From: Trinickia caryophylli
GTDB taxonomy: Bacteria; Pseudomonadota; Gammaproteobacteria; Burkholderiales; Burkholderiaceae
NCBI RefSeq assembly: GCF_034424545.1
Contig: NZ_CP139971.1
Span: forward strand, 1,984,001-2,048,000
DNA length: 64,000 bases
Direction of reading: 5' to 3'
Positions within the stretch are counted from its first letter, which is position 1. Each line of letters begins with the position of its first letter. The notes beneath the pieces were generated by a model. That model saw only the letters and a program-made list of their open reading frames with translations. It searched no databases and was not told the DNA's origin. This document shows, one piece after another, positions 54,901 through 63,105 of this stretch. The position numbers and the translations under genes are program-made.

Positions 54901-57900
54901 CCCCGGCGCGGATCGCCGAAGCCGCCGGTCGAGCGGCGCTGGTTCTCCATGACGTCGAAACCCGGCCGGAAGGCCGCGTCGGTCACCGTGGGCGAGACCT
55001 TCGGTACATTCAGCATCGCGTGCAGCGGGCGCTCCATCACCGTCCTGGAGCCGGCGGCCGATTGGGCGAGGCCCAGACCGAACTGCAGCAGATTTTTCGC
55101 GCGCTCGGAGCCCGACATCGCATCCCAGTTTCTCAGCAGCGATGCACCCTGTTCGACGAGAAGGTCGGTGCCCGCGGCTATGCCCGCGACGTTGAATGCT
55201 TTCGAGACGAACTGCGTCGTATTGGCCAGGCCTTCGAACGCAGTGGCTTCGTGTGCGAAGCGTGCGGTGCCGCTGAGCGCGGTCGCTTCGTCGATCATGC
55301 CGCTGGCCGCGCCGACCTGATCGGACACCTCGCCGGTCACGCGCAAGAGCGACGCGGCTTCGGCGAGCGACTTCGTCGCGAACCCGAGGCCGCCGCTCGC
55401 TGCGCCCGTGCCGGCCCCGATGAGGCTGACCCAGTCCGCGCGCGCCTGGGCATTGCCGAAGCCGATCGATTGCCCGTGCTCGCGCAGGTTGTAAAGGTCC
55501 GCCGTGGCAACCGGCACGCCCACCGCCATGCCCGCGCCGATCGCGATCCAGGCGCCGGCCATCAGCGGCTCGGCGACGACGGCACCGACGCCGCTGGCCA
55601 CGAGCACCACGCTGCCAGCCGCGGCCAGGATGCCGGTCGTGATTTCGAGTGCGTGTTCGACGTGCTGCCAGCCCGTGGTGATGTGCGCATCGATCGAGCC
55701 GTAGAGGGCGGAGCCGTCGACTTTCGCTCCCTGCACATCTTTCGGCACGTAGAGCTTCGCGTCGTCGGACAGTGCATTGTCGTGCTGGTAGTTGTCGATG
55801 CCGTCGTATTCCCAGCCGCGGTCGTCGACGTAGCGATACTCGCCGGGCTTGCCCTCCACCTCGACTTTGAAGAGCGCGCTCGGGCTCGCGCCGGATGCTT
55901 TCGACACGTAATAGGTCGGCACGAGCGTGACCGCGGGATGATCGCCGCCGACCTTCCGGATATGGTCGGCGACCGTGTCGATCATTTTCGTCGCCGCATC
56001 GTTACCGCCATAGAGCGATCGGCCGTTGGCCAACGCATTGTTGTTCAGCGTGCCGTTGCCGACAATCAGCTGGACGAGCGTCGCCATCGACGGGTTGTCT
56101 TTCGCATCGGTTGGCACGACGCCCGGATCATCGGGCTGGATGCCGAGGCCTGCGCCGATGAAGTTCGTCAACTGCGTCGAGTTCGCGGAAAAGGTGTGGG
56201 GCGCGTTGTCGTAATGCTGCTGAAAATCGTTGAAGTAAGGCGCGAGGGTTTTCGAGGGATCGACCTGAAACATCTTGTAGGTCGCCACTGCGTTGTCGTG
56301 CTGCTGAGTATGCTGCGCCGTATCGATACCCTGGCTCAGCATCAGTTGAAAGTCCTGCGCGAAATTGTTGCGAAAACGGTTGTCGCCCAGCATCTGTTTG
56401 AGCAGAGCCTGCGACAGCGTCGCACCGTAACCGCCTCCCACGGTGTCGCGCACACTGTCGAAGCCGTAAGAGGTGCTGTCGCCGCGCAGTATGTTGATCA
56501 CTGACTGTGCGTTGCCCTTCGGATCCATCAGCCAGTTGACGACGTCATCCTCGCGCTTGACCGGCGTGCCGTCGGCCGTGGGCTGCAGATCCGCGTATTC
56601 GACGGCCAGACTGAGGCCCTTATAGAACTCGGTGCCGCGCTCCATCGCCGGTGTGCCGGCATTCGATTGCAGCCATTTGTCGCCGAAGCTCGTCTTGACC
56701 GTATCGAGCACTTCTCCGGCGAACTCCGGCGGCGCATCGGGCAGGATGCCCTGCATCCACTTGCCGACCTTGTCCGCGTACATGGTGCTGTCGTTGCGCG
56801 CGGACATGCTGGCCGGATCCGAGGCCGTGGTGTCCGGCTTGCGCATGAGCGGATCGATCTGGCTGTGGATGAATTTCGCGTCGAAGTGCGGCAGGCCGGC
56901 CTGGTTCCAAAGCGTTTGCCGCTCGTCGACGGAAAACGCCGCATTCATGTTCGTGTTAAGCAGCTTCAATGCCGCCTTGGGATCGCTGCCGGCACCCTGA
57001 GCGAGGAGGTCGACCTGCTGCTTCGTGTAGAGCAATCGAACGTCGGGCGCCGCCGCGGCCAGCATCTGCATCTGCGCTTTTTCGGCGGGATGCCGATCGG
57101 CGTACTTCATCGCATAGCCGAACACGCCGAGTTGGTCGAGTTCCTTCTTCTGCGTGTCGCTCATATGCGTCGGGTCCACATCGACCTTGAGCATCTTGAC
57201 GAACGCGCAGGCAAGCGGGTTTTGCTCCGCGAGCGCTTTTTCCTTCGGCGAGAGGCCCGGTGCGTTCGGATCGACCTTCTGGCCCGTTTCCTGAATCAAC
57301 GCGAACGTGACCGGGTCCGACTGCGCCAGTTGCTTCATTTGCGGCGTCAGCGAAGGATCGTTGGGATCGATCTGCCCGATATCGCGATAGAGCGCGCTTT
57401 GCGTACCGTACACGTCGACGAGACCCGTGTACCAGGCGCCCTCGTGCGCGCTCTTGACGTCGGAGACAGCCTGCTTTTGTTCGTCGGCCGTCACGTAGGT
57501 CAGCGCGTTGTCGTCGCCGGTCGCGACCTTGTCGTATTGCGTTTGTGCCTGCGAAAGCTCGCGCGACGCATCGGCCTCGTCCGCCCGGCGCGCGCCCGAA
57601 GGTTCCTTCTGCCACGCCGCGTAATCGGCTTTCGCATCCTGCAGGCGCAGTTTCGCCGCCTGCAGGCAGTATTCGTGGCGCAGCGCTTTCTCGAGATCGT
57701 CTTCGGTGCCGCCAAGGTTCTGGTCGGCCGTGTTCTTGGCCTGCGTAATGCTGTAGGCGTATTCGTCGCCCTGCTCCTGACGCTTGCCGTCAGGCAGTGC
57801 ATTGTAGGCGGCGACTGTGTTCGTCGCGTCTTCGTCCTTTTGAGCGGCGATGGCGACCTGGAATGCTTTTTCGTTTGTGGCACGCTCCGGCGCCGTCTCC

Positions 57901-58325
57901 TTCGTCACGGCCTGCTGCGAGTCGGTCACGACCGCATCTAGCGTGGGATCGTCCGGGGCGAGCGCCCGGATAGCCGAAGCAGCGCTTGCAACGGCCTTTT
58001 TCGCGTCGTCGCCGCCATCGATCGCAACCCGCATCTGGTTTTGCACAGCCGCTTCGACAGCGCCCCAGGCTTGGGCTGCTTTCTTGTATTGGGCGTCGAT
58101 ATCGGCCTGCGATGCGCCGTTGTCGCGCAGCTTCAGCCATTGGGTGGTTTCGGCCTGCGCCGCTTTCAGCAAGGCGAGCGTCTGCGCCGCCGCGTCGGCG
58201 GCCGCCCGTTGCTGCGCCGTTTGCGCCGTGTTCGCCGTGTTGGCCGGCGGGCGCTTGGGCGTATCCGTATTCGAAGGGGGCGGCACGTAGGCCGTGCTTC
58301 CTCCGCCAATGGCCATCAATGACAT
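51942..58325 (-). CDS. Giant protein with tandem caspase-like His/Cys modules
   Basis: A ~2,127-residue protein of uncertain class. Residues 1-350 are Ala/Gln/Lys-rich, helical and probably coiled. A long middle region (350-880) carries a DxGWxYDG-type block near 845. Hydrophobic helices lie near 880-940. Two related modules follow: the first begins at ILYPRNF (about 1404) with His1481 (YCHAW) and Cys1520 (LYACG); the second begins at TIYPKDS (about 1710) with His1794 (FGHGI) and Cys1833 (LYSCY). Both have H-to-C spacing of 39 and share PPGH. The tail (about 1970-2050) resembles a class I methyltransferase core (DDSFDSVLLSHE, RPGGTV) without a GxGxG motif. There is no signal peptide. ATG 58325 is preferred over GTG 58334 because GGAG lies eight bases upstream. 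Toxin or effector is my guess, not demonstrated. Confidence 0.8.
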   Translation of the reverse strand: MSLMAIGGGSTAYVPPPSNTDTPKRPPANTANTAQTAQQRAAADAAAQTLALLKAAQAETTQWLKLRDNGASQADIDAQYKKAAQAWGAVEAAVQNQMRVAIDGGDDAKKAVASAASAIRALAPDDPTLDAVVTDSQQAVTKETAPERATNEKAFQVAIAAQKDEDATNTVAAYNALPDGKRQEQGDEYAYSITQAKNTADQNLGGTEDDLEKALRHEYCLQAAKLRLQDAKADYAAWQKEPSGARRADEADASRELSQAQTQYDKVATGDDNALTYVTADEQKQAVSDVKSAHEGAWYTGLVDVYGTQSALYRDIGQIDPNDPSLTPQMKQLAQSDPVTFALIQETGQKVDPNAPGLSPKEKALAEQNPLACAFVKMLKVDVDPTHMSDTQKKELDQLGVFGYAMKYADRHPAEKAQMQMLAAAAPDVRLLYTKQQVDLLAQGAGSDPKAALKLLNTNMNAAFSVDERQTLWNQAGLPHFDAKFIHSQIDPLMRKPDTTASDPASMSARNDSTMYADKVGKWMQGILPDAPPEFAGEVLDTVKTSFGDKWLQSNAGTPAMERGTEFYKGLSLAVEYADLQPTADGTPVKREDDVVNWLMDPKGNAQSVINILRGDSTSYGFDSVRDTVGGGYGATLSQALLKQMLGDNRFRNNFAQDFQLMLSQGIDTAQHTQQHDNAVATYKMFQVDPSKTLAPYFNDFQQHYDNAPHTFSANSTQLTNFIGAGLGIQPDDPGVVPTDAKDNPSMATLVQLIVGNGTLNNNALANGRSLYGGNDAATKMIDTVADHIRKVGGDHPAVTLVPTYYVSKASGASPSALFKVEVEGKPGEYRYVDDRGWEYDGIDNYQHDNALSDDAKLYVPKDVQGAKVDGSALYGSIDAHITTGWQHVEHALEITTGILAAAGSVVLVASGVGAVVAEPLMAGAWIAIGAGMAVGVPVATADLYNLREHGQSIGFGNAQARADWVSLIGAGTGAASGGLGFATKSLAEAASLLRVTGEVSDQVGAASGMIDEATALSGTARFAHEATAFEGLANTTQFVSKAFNVAGIAAGTDLLVEQGASLLRNWDAMSGSERAKNLLQFGLGLAQSAAGSRTVMERPLHAMLNVPKVSPTVTDAAFRPGFDVMENQRRSTGGFGDPRRGALEGENEAGGVRNDGLDLFEIDKGLDAKAVALRQTMAHDGLQSEDAAGGSLLVRLAPDSQGESGAVPLDGGTQANSADPLAAPSSARAGAAPASWPIPANVRSNTALLEQVIISALRSGSGLDGVQFYVYALRDEQGRTRVPEEEGLPATDEGDLGSDLHAARVDERRAAASANPAAAARATEAGEPLDVTRYRSFQDALMVGSDGVLAGRYGLALVDRSAVLPNRAVGADAIVGRIAPNANGTRLALTLNEKFEGDLRILYPRNFAPGKPLIRAENGRRIDAVNALPTHAETQWAAYPRREADLAIYSDDPRRPENMLPAGERPLLPVPPGHFAVYCHAWTDAFAASNGRAFDPEEMANLIHAAGWDGHSPVILYACGAASRLTPLSQLLANVLGVDVYGGSGFVAWRSPFGKNGLPASGYTTGLVVEPGAYDRTGKIEDAVLNGPRVFRFMPGLPIVEQGGHPIVGPRAGRQTPRASNRLAPVEPIVGEHDGDPGTQQHGIIGAPDDEPGTASPNARLSPEPPGRNLPEPFREPPVVLEGDRIFTAEEWEARGTEEDLSGKTQTIYPKDSKAYTRRALLADGSGVVTTLARDGRALIQPGFDDVTGLSANEHPEFLRPAETLLMPPDDPLHAVGERGLMSPPGHHVIFGHGISPDEMLGPDGHPITVDDVAARVAASLEPGQDVTLYSCYAGSPKAAPLRAAQARRGPRTNAAFADALAQRLADATGRPVTVWAPPDKLLVWPDGTATVRLTRLTGETLRVGAPMTAFRATPLYRGFDHADTPRASSVRQDAANEPRPHHRAPHSTQRPTTPRVTNLRLDNPYYDFSPIADDSFDSVLLSHEFGPALADRPGVLGDVARVTRPGGTVSLERPSGFLDEPRPAGVIDALLQTFSSAGLTRLRVRFVTGRESSIDIGNGFDIGALDPEDGYFVFSGEVPDEHGAGSRAAADAAAHANVGDDALSRAFDKQQTAQRPAEPKRRWSS

Positions 58326-58675
58326 TGTCGACACTCCGCAGATCGAGCGCCGCCACGCGGGATCCTGCCCCAGGCTCTGCGCACAGCCTCACATCATGGC
58401 TTTGGCAATATTTTCCGGAACGGCGTGATCGCGTAGTTTGGGGGGCCGCAACGGCGGGAACGCACGGCGATGCTACGAGGGCGCGCGCCCGCCCAACGCG
58501 GATTGCGCGCCGTGCAAGCCTGGGCGCGCCGGCGCCAATCCGCTCCCCGCAGCCGGACGGGCGAGGCCCGACGCCGGTTTCTCCGCCAGCCCGCGACGCT
58601 GGGCAGCCGACCGGCTCGGGCCCTCGCGTTGCTTGCGTTCGCTACCGAATGCGCATTTTTTTTCGGAGGGCAAAC
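58326..58675. other. Intergenic region between giant gene and alcohol dehydrogenase
   Basis: A 350-base stretch between divergent genes with no convincing coding sequence. It contains a GCGCGCC / GGCGCGC hairpin at 58505-58529, an ATTTTTTTT tract near 58655-58664 and the GGAGGG ribosome site of the dehydrogenase (58665-58670). It presumably holds both promoters. Confidence 0.55.
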
Positions 58676-59890
58676 ATGAAAGCAGTGGTATTTCACGGCA
58701 TAGGCGATATCCGACTCGACACCGTACCCGATCCGACGCTGCAGGCGCCGTCGGACGCGATCGTCCGGCTCACGTCGAGCGCGATATGCGGCACGGACTT
58801 GCATATGGTTCGCGGTACGTTGAGCGGCATGAAGCCGGGCACGATCCTCGGGCACGAAGGCGTGGGTATCGTCGAAGAGGTCGGCGCGCAGGTGCGCAAT
58901 CTGTCGAAGGGCGACCGCGTATTGATTCCGTCGACGATTTCCTGCGGATACTGTTCCTATTGCCGCTCGGGCTACACGGCTCAATGCGACAACGCGAATC
59001 CCAACGGGCGCCTCGGCGGGACTGCCTTTTTCGGCGGCCCGCAGGCAAGCGGCCCGTTTCACGGGCTGCAGGCGCAGTACGCGCGCACGCCGCTCGCGCA
59101 TGCGAGCCTCGTGCGTCTGCCCGACGACATCGATGACGACCGCGCGATTCTGATGTCCGACATCTTTCCGACCGGCTGGTTCGGGGCGCAGCTCGCAGGC
59201 GTGCGCGTGGGCGATACGGTGGCCGTGTTCGGCGCGGGGCCGGTCGGTCAGTTCGCCATTGCAAGCGCGAAGCTCATGGGGGCCGGCCGCGTATTCGCGA
59301 TCGACCGACTGGCGTCGCGGCTGACGATGGCGCGAGCGCAAGGCGCCGAGACGATCGATTTCGATCGGGAGGACCCCGTCGAGATGCTGCGGCAGTTCAC
59401 GGGTGGCATCGGCGTGGATCGCGTAATCGATGCGGTGGGCGTGGATGCGGAGCGCGCGCAGGGCGGTCCGGCATCGAGCAGCGGCGCGGCACGCGCGTTC
59501 GACGCCGAGCTCAGGCAGGTTGCACCGCAGCACGCGCCCGAAGCGGATGCTGAAGACGGTAGCTGGAAGCCGGGAAGCGGGCCGACCCAGGCGTTGCAAT
59601 GGGCCGTGCAGGCCGTGGCGAAAGCGGGAACGGTCAGCGTGATCGGCGTGTATCCGCCGAGTCTGACGACGTTCCCGATCGGCGAGGCGATGAACCGCAA
59701 TCTCGTCGTGCGCATGGGCAACTGCAATCACCGCTCCATCATTCCGCATCTCGTCGAACTCGTGCGCAGCGGCGCGACGGATCCGACATCGATCCTCACG
59801 CAACGCGAGCCCATCATGCATGCGATCGACGCCTACAAGGCATTCGATGCGCGCGAGCCCGGCTGGATGAAAGTCAAGCTCGAGCCCTGA
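58676..59890 (+). CDS. Zinc-dependent alcohol dehydrogenase (MDR family)
   Basis: Medium-chain dehydrogenase of 404 residues. Catalytic-zinc ligands are in ICGTDLH and the following [12 protein letters not shown]; the structural zinc site is [17 protein letters not shown]; the cofactor motif is [18 protein letters not shown]. Length and an insertion before the C-terminus (a region of Ala, Ser, Gly and Glu near 255-310) resemble glutathione-independent formaldehyde dehydrogenase and related enzymes, but the substrate is unknown. GGAGGG lies five bases before ATG 58676. It overlaps the end of the convergent epimerase gene by 17 bases. Confidence 0.88.
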   Translation: MKAVVFHGIGDIRLDTVPDPTLQAPSDAIVRLTSSAICGTDLHMVRGTLSGMKPGTILGHEGVGIVEEVGAQVRNLSKGDRVLIPSTISCGYCSYCRSGYTAQCDNANPNGRLGGTAFFGGPQASGPFHGLQAQYARTPLAHASLVRLPDDIDDDRAILMSDIFPTGWFGAQLAGVRVGDTVAVFGAGPVGQFAIASAKLMGAGRVFAIDRLASRLTMARAQGAETIDFDREDPVEMLRQFTGGIGVDRVIDAVGVDAERAQGGPASSSGAARAFDAELRQVAPQHAPEADAEDGSWKPGSGPTQALQWAVQAVAKAGTVSVIGVYPPSLTTFPIGEAMNRNLVVRMGNCNHRSIIPHLVELVRSGATDPTSILTQREPIMHAIDAYKAFDAREPGWMKVKLEP

Positions 59891-60908
59891 GCGCCCTCAG
59901 CGTATACGCGTGCGAGCCGCCTGCACCCGCTGCGTCGAGCCGTTCCCGGAAGTAGGCGGCGGTTTTGCGCAGGCCCTCGTCGAGCGACGTCGTGGGCTCC
60001 CAGCCCAGCAGCGCGCGCGCGGCGGAGATGTCGGGCTGCCGGTGCCACGGGTCGTCGATCGGCAGGGGACGAAAGGCGATCCGCTCTTCGGCGTCGGTTG
60101 CGTCGGTCCCATCGCTTGCATCGGTTGCGTCGAGCACGCGGCGCGCGAGCTCGATCATCGTGATCTCGTGCGGATTGCCGAGATTGACGGGATTGCAGCT
60201 TCCGTCGGGTGCATCCATCAGCCGCATGAACGCATCGATCATGTCGTCGACATAGCACAGCGAGCGTGTTTGGGCACCGTCGCCGTACACGGTCAGCGCG
60301 TCGCCCGACAGCGCCTGCACCATGAAATTCGATATCACGCGCCCGTCGGCCGGATGCATGCGTGGGCCGTACGTATTGAAAATGCGTGCGATTCGAACTT
60401 CGAGGCCGTATTGCCGACGGTAGTCGGCAAAGAGCGTTTCGGCGCAGCGCTTGCCCTCGTCGTAGCACGAGCGCGGACCGATCGGATTGACGTGCCCCCA
60501 GTAGTCCTCCTTTTGCGGATGCACGCGGGCGTCGCCATAGACTTCGCTCGTCGAGGCTTGAAATATTTTCGCCCGCACGCGCTTCGCGAGTCCGAGCATG
60601 TTGATGGCGCCGTGTACGCTCGTTTTCGTCGTGCGAACGGGGTCGTACTGATAATGCACGGGCGATGCGGGGCAGGCGAGGTTGTAGATCTCGTCGACCT
60701 CGACGTAAAGCGGGAACGTGATGTCGTGCCGCATCAGCTCGAAATTGCTGCGTGGAATCAGATGCGCGACGTTTTCGCGCGTGCCCGTGAAAAAATTGTC
60801 GACGCATAGTACGTCGTGGCCCGCTTCGACGAGCCGTTCGCACAGGTGCGAGCCTAGAAAGCCCGCGCCACCCGTGACGAGAATCCGTTTTCGATCGAGT
60901 TCCTTCAC
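59874..60908 (-). CDS. NAD-dependent epimerase/decarboxylase, UDP-glucuronate decarboxylase-like
   Basis: Extended SDR of 344 residues with cofactor motif [11 protein letters not shown], catalytic Ser/Glu in STSEVYGD and YxxxK in RSCYDEGKR, and the [19 protein letters not shown] block typical of UDP-glucuronate decarboxylase (UXS), which makes UDP-xylose. An Asp/Thr-rich insert ([16 protein letters not shown], about residues 258-273) interrupts the C-terminal domain. Its start follows the glycosyltransferase stop by 105 bases on the same strand, so it belongs to the polysaccharide gene cluster. UXS activity is inferred from motifs; ArnA-like or dTDP-sugar epimerase activity is possible. Confidence 0.87.
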   Translation of the reverse strand: MKELDRKRILVTGGAGFLGSHLCERLVEAGHDVLCVDNFFTGTRENVAHLIPRSNFELMRHDITFPLYVEVDEIYNLACPASPVHYQYDPVRTTKTSVHGAINMLGLAKRVRAKIFQASTSEVYGDARVHPQKEDYWGHVNPIGPRSCYDEGKRCAETLFADYRRQYGLEVRIARIFNTYGPRMHPADGRVISNFMVQALSGDALTVYGDGAQTRSLCYVDDMIDAFMRLMDAPDGSCNPVNLGNPHEITMIELARRVLDATDASDGTDATDAEERIAFRPLPIDDPWHRQPDISAARALLGWEPTTSLDEGLRKTAAYFRERLDAAGAGGSHAYTLRALRARA

Positions 60909-61013
60909 GTCGTCCCTCCGCTTGCTGTTCGAATGCCGTCGTATTGCCGATACGGCCGACAGGCAGCGCCGCCGCCCGGATCCTGCGGGCGCGTCGGGCC
61001 TTGCCTGCGGCGC

Positions 61014-61967
61014 TCAGTGCGTCACCTCGCGCAGTACGGCGCACCAGTCGTCCACGAATCGGCCGATCGCGAAACGCTCGAGTGCCGTGCGGCGTGCGCC
61101 GTCGCCGAGGCGCTTGGCCTCGCGCGGGTCGCGCAGCAGCGCTTGCATGGAGGCAACGAGTGCATCCGCGTCGGTTGCCACGAAGCCGTTCTCGCCGTTG
61201 CGTATCACCGTGGCCAGTTCCGTGGTCGCAAGTCCGACGATCGGCATGCCGATCGTCATCGCCTCGACGATCGCGAGGCCGAGGCTCGTCCAGCGGATCG
61301 GGTTGAAGAACAACCGGTAGCGGGCCGTAAACGCGGCGAGATCGAGATTGCCGACTTCGCCCAAGCCGCCGGCCTGCTCGGAATTCATGCCCACGAGATC
61401 GAGCGGCACGCGCGCCGATACCTGCTCGAAGACGTCCGCGCCGAGCCGCCGGCCGCGGCTCGCCAGATTATTGATGACGACGACGCCGCGCTCGAGCTCG
61501 CCCGTGTAGCGCACGCCCTCGGGCACGACGACACCGTGCTCGATGACGCGTGTGGGTGTGCCGCCGTTGTCCCACATCAGGCGGTTGAAATGCGTGACGT
61601 GCACGAGCAGCGTGTTTTCGTCGTCTACCCAGTGCCGTTCGCAAAACGCGTTGTTCTGCGGCGGGTCGTGCTCGAGATAGACGCGCGGCAAGCGGCGCTG
61701 CGCGTCGGACAGCACCGTCAGGCGGTCCTTGTCCCAGTGCTCGCGATGCTGGTAGAGCACGAGATCGAACTCGTGGGCAGGCACGTCCGCCGCGTCCACT
61801 TCGTGCACGTTGTCGCCCCAGGGCAGCACGCCCGTGCGCCCGGCATGCCCGGGCGGATTGCCCGGGCGCGTGACGAGCCAGAACTCGTGCGGTGCCTGTG
61901 TGAGGTAGTAGAGGTAGTTGCCGTGCACGTGCCAGGTCAGCACGCGCAGACGTCGCTCACGTCGCAT
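61014..61967 (-). CDS. Glycosyltransferase (GT4/GT1-type)
   Basis: Retaining GT-B-fold glycosyltransferase of about 317 residues. The C-terminal donor domain has the conserved ExFGxxxxE-like motif region (SLGLAIVEAMTIGMPIV with Glu) and the NGENGFVATDADALV block. The N-terminal half is short and divergent. AAAGGAG lies nine bases before ATG 61967, which overlaps the upstream GT9 gene end by 11 bases, so the genes are co-translated. It adds a sugar to a surface polysaccharide or lipopolysaccharide; donor and acceptor unknown. Confidence 0.85.
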   Translation of the reverse strand: MRRERRLRVLTWHVHGNYLYYLTQAPHEFWLVTRPGNPPGHAGRTGVLPWGDNVHEVDAADVPAHEFDLVLYQHREHWDKDRLTVLSDAQRRLPRVYLEHDPPQNNAFCERHWVDDENTLLVHVTHFNRLMWDNGGTPTRVIEHGVVVPEGVRYTGELERGVVVINNLASRGRRLGADVFEQVSARVPLDLVGMNSEQAGGLGEVGNLDLAAFTARYRLFFNPIRWTSLGLAIVEAMTIGMPIVGLATTELATVIRNGENGFVATDADALVASMQALLRDPREAKRLGDGARRTALERFAIGRFVDDWCAVLREVTH

Positions 61968-63105
61968 GACTGCGCTCCTTTGCGCGCCGTGTGCGGCGCG
62001 CATGCAAGACACCCGGCGCCGCGGGACGCGCGCGCAGGCGCCGCGCCAGTTGCTCGAGCGCCGTGTCGACCACGCGCTCGACGCTCACGTTCAGCGCGCA
62101 CGCGTGACCGTACGGGCAGTGGCGGAAAGAGCAGGGGCGGCAGGTCGGATAATCGGCCAGCACACGATGGCGTTCGCGGTCGAGCGGCGCCCACCTGCGC
62201 GTGTCGCTGCCTGAGGCGATGACGACGCTCGGCGTGCGCATGGCCGCCGCAACGTGCGAGATACCGGTGTCGTTGCAGACCACGAGCCGGGCGCGCGAGA
62301 CGAGCGCGGCGAGCCCCCCGAGCGTCGTGCAGCCGGTCAGATGCAGCGCCGGTGCCGACATCGCGCCGAGCACGTCGGCGGTGATCGAGGTTTCGCTCGA
62401 GGTGCCTGTGATCGCGATCTGCCAGCCGTCGGCCGAAAGCGCGTCGCCCACCTCGGCGAAGCGCGCGGGCGGCCACCGGCGCGACGGCAACTGTGCGCCG
62501 GGATGCAGCAGCACGAGTCGTTCCGGCTCGATGCCGTGCGCTGTTTCCAGCGCGGCGTATTCGCAGCGATCGGGCGCCGTCAATGGAAACCAGAGCGTGT
62601 CGTCGGCGCCTTCGATGCCGAGCGCGCGGACGAGCGCAAGATAGCGGCGCGGCTCGGGCAGTACGTCGGGCCAAAGGATGAAGCCGGGCGCGGGCGCCTC
62701 GTGTGGCTGCAGGAAGCCCGCGCATGCCTCGGCGCCGAGCGATCGGACGATCGCATTGGCCGGCCCGCCGCTGCCGTGCAGCTGGATCGCGAGGTCGAAG
62801 CGGCGCTCGCGCATCGCCGCAAAAAAGCGGGGCAGGCCGGCATCCGTTTCCTCCTGTTCGGGAAAGCCGCGCGCCCCGGGGAACACGATCAGTTCGTCGA
62901 CCAGCGTATCGAATCGCTCGACGAAGCGGGCGGCCCAGGGCAGCCCGATCAGGGCGATGTGCGCGCGCGGCCACGCGGCCCGCAGCGCTCGCAGGGCGGG
63001 TACGGCACACAGCATGTCGCCGAGTTGGAGCGCGCGGAAAATGGCGATGCGGCGCGGCGTCGGAAAGCGCGGTGAGCCGGGTGTCGTCGTAGTCACAGGA
63101 ACCAT
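61957..63105 (-). CDS. Glycosyltransferase family 9 (heptosyltransferase-like)
   Basis: GT9 protein of about 382 residues. Characteristic motifs are RALQLGDMLCAVPALRALRAAWP near the start, LLHPGAQLPSRRWPPARFAEV in the middle and NDTGISHVAAAMRTPSVVIASGSD in the donor-binding domain. Heptosyltransferases of LPS core synthesis have this layout; a cysteine-rich tail (CRPCSFRHCPYGHAC) follows. ATG 63105 overlaps the upstream GT2 gene by 13 bases. It may transfer heptose or another sugar to a cell-surface glycan. Confidence 0.87.
   Translation of the reverse strand: MVPVTTTTPGSPRFPTPRRIAIFRALQLGDMLCAVPALRALRAAWPRAHIALIGLPWAARFVERFDTLVDELIVFPGARGFPEQEETDAGLPRFFAAMRERRFDLAIQLHGSGGPANAIVRSLGAEACAGFLQPHEAPAPGFILWPDVLPEPRRYLALVRALGIEGADDTLWFPLTAPDRCEYAALETAHGIEPERLVLLHPGAQLPSRRWPPARFAEVGDALSADGWQIAITGTSSETSITADVLGAMSAPALHLTGCTTLGGLAALVSRARLVVCNDTGISHVAAAMRTPSVVIASGSDTRRWAPLDRERHRVLADYPTCRPCSFRHCPYGHACALNVSVERVVDTALEQLARRLRARPAAPGVLHARRTRRAKERSHAT

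Noticed and set aside
60085..60140. Repeat tract considered as a CRISPR-like array
   Set aside because: Units are short and degenerate, have no spacers, and lie in frame inside a coding sequence.
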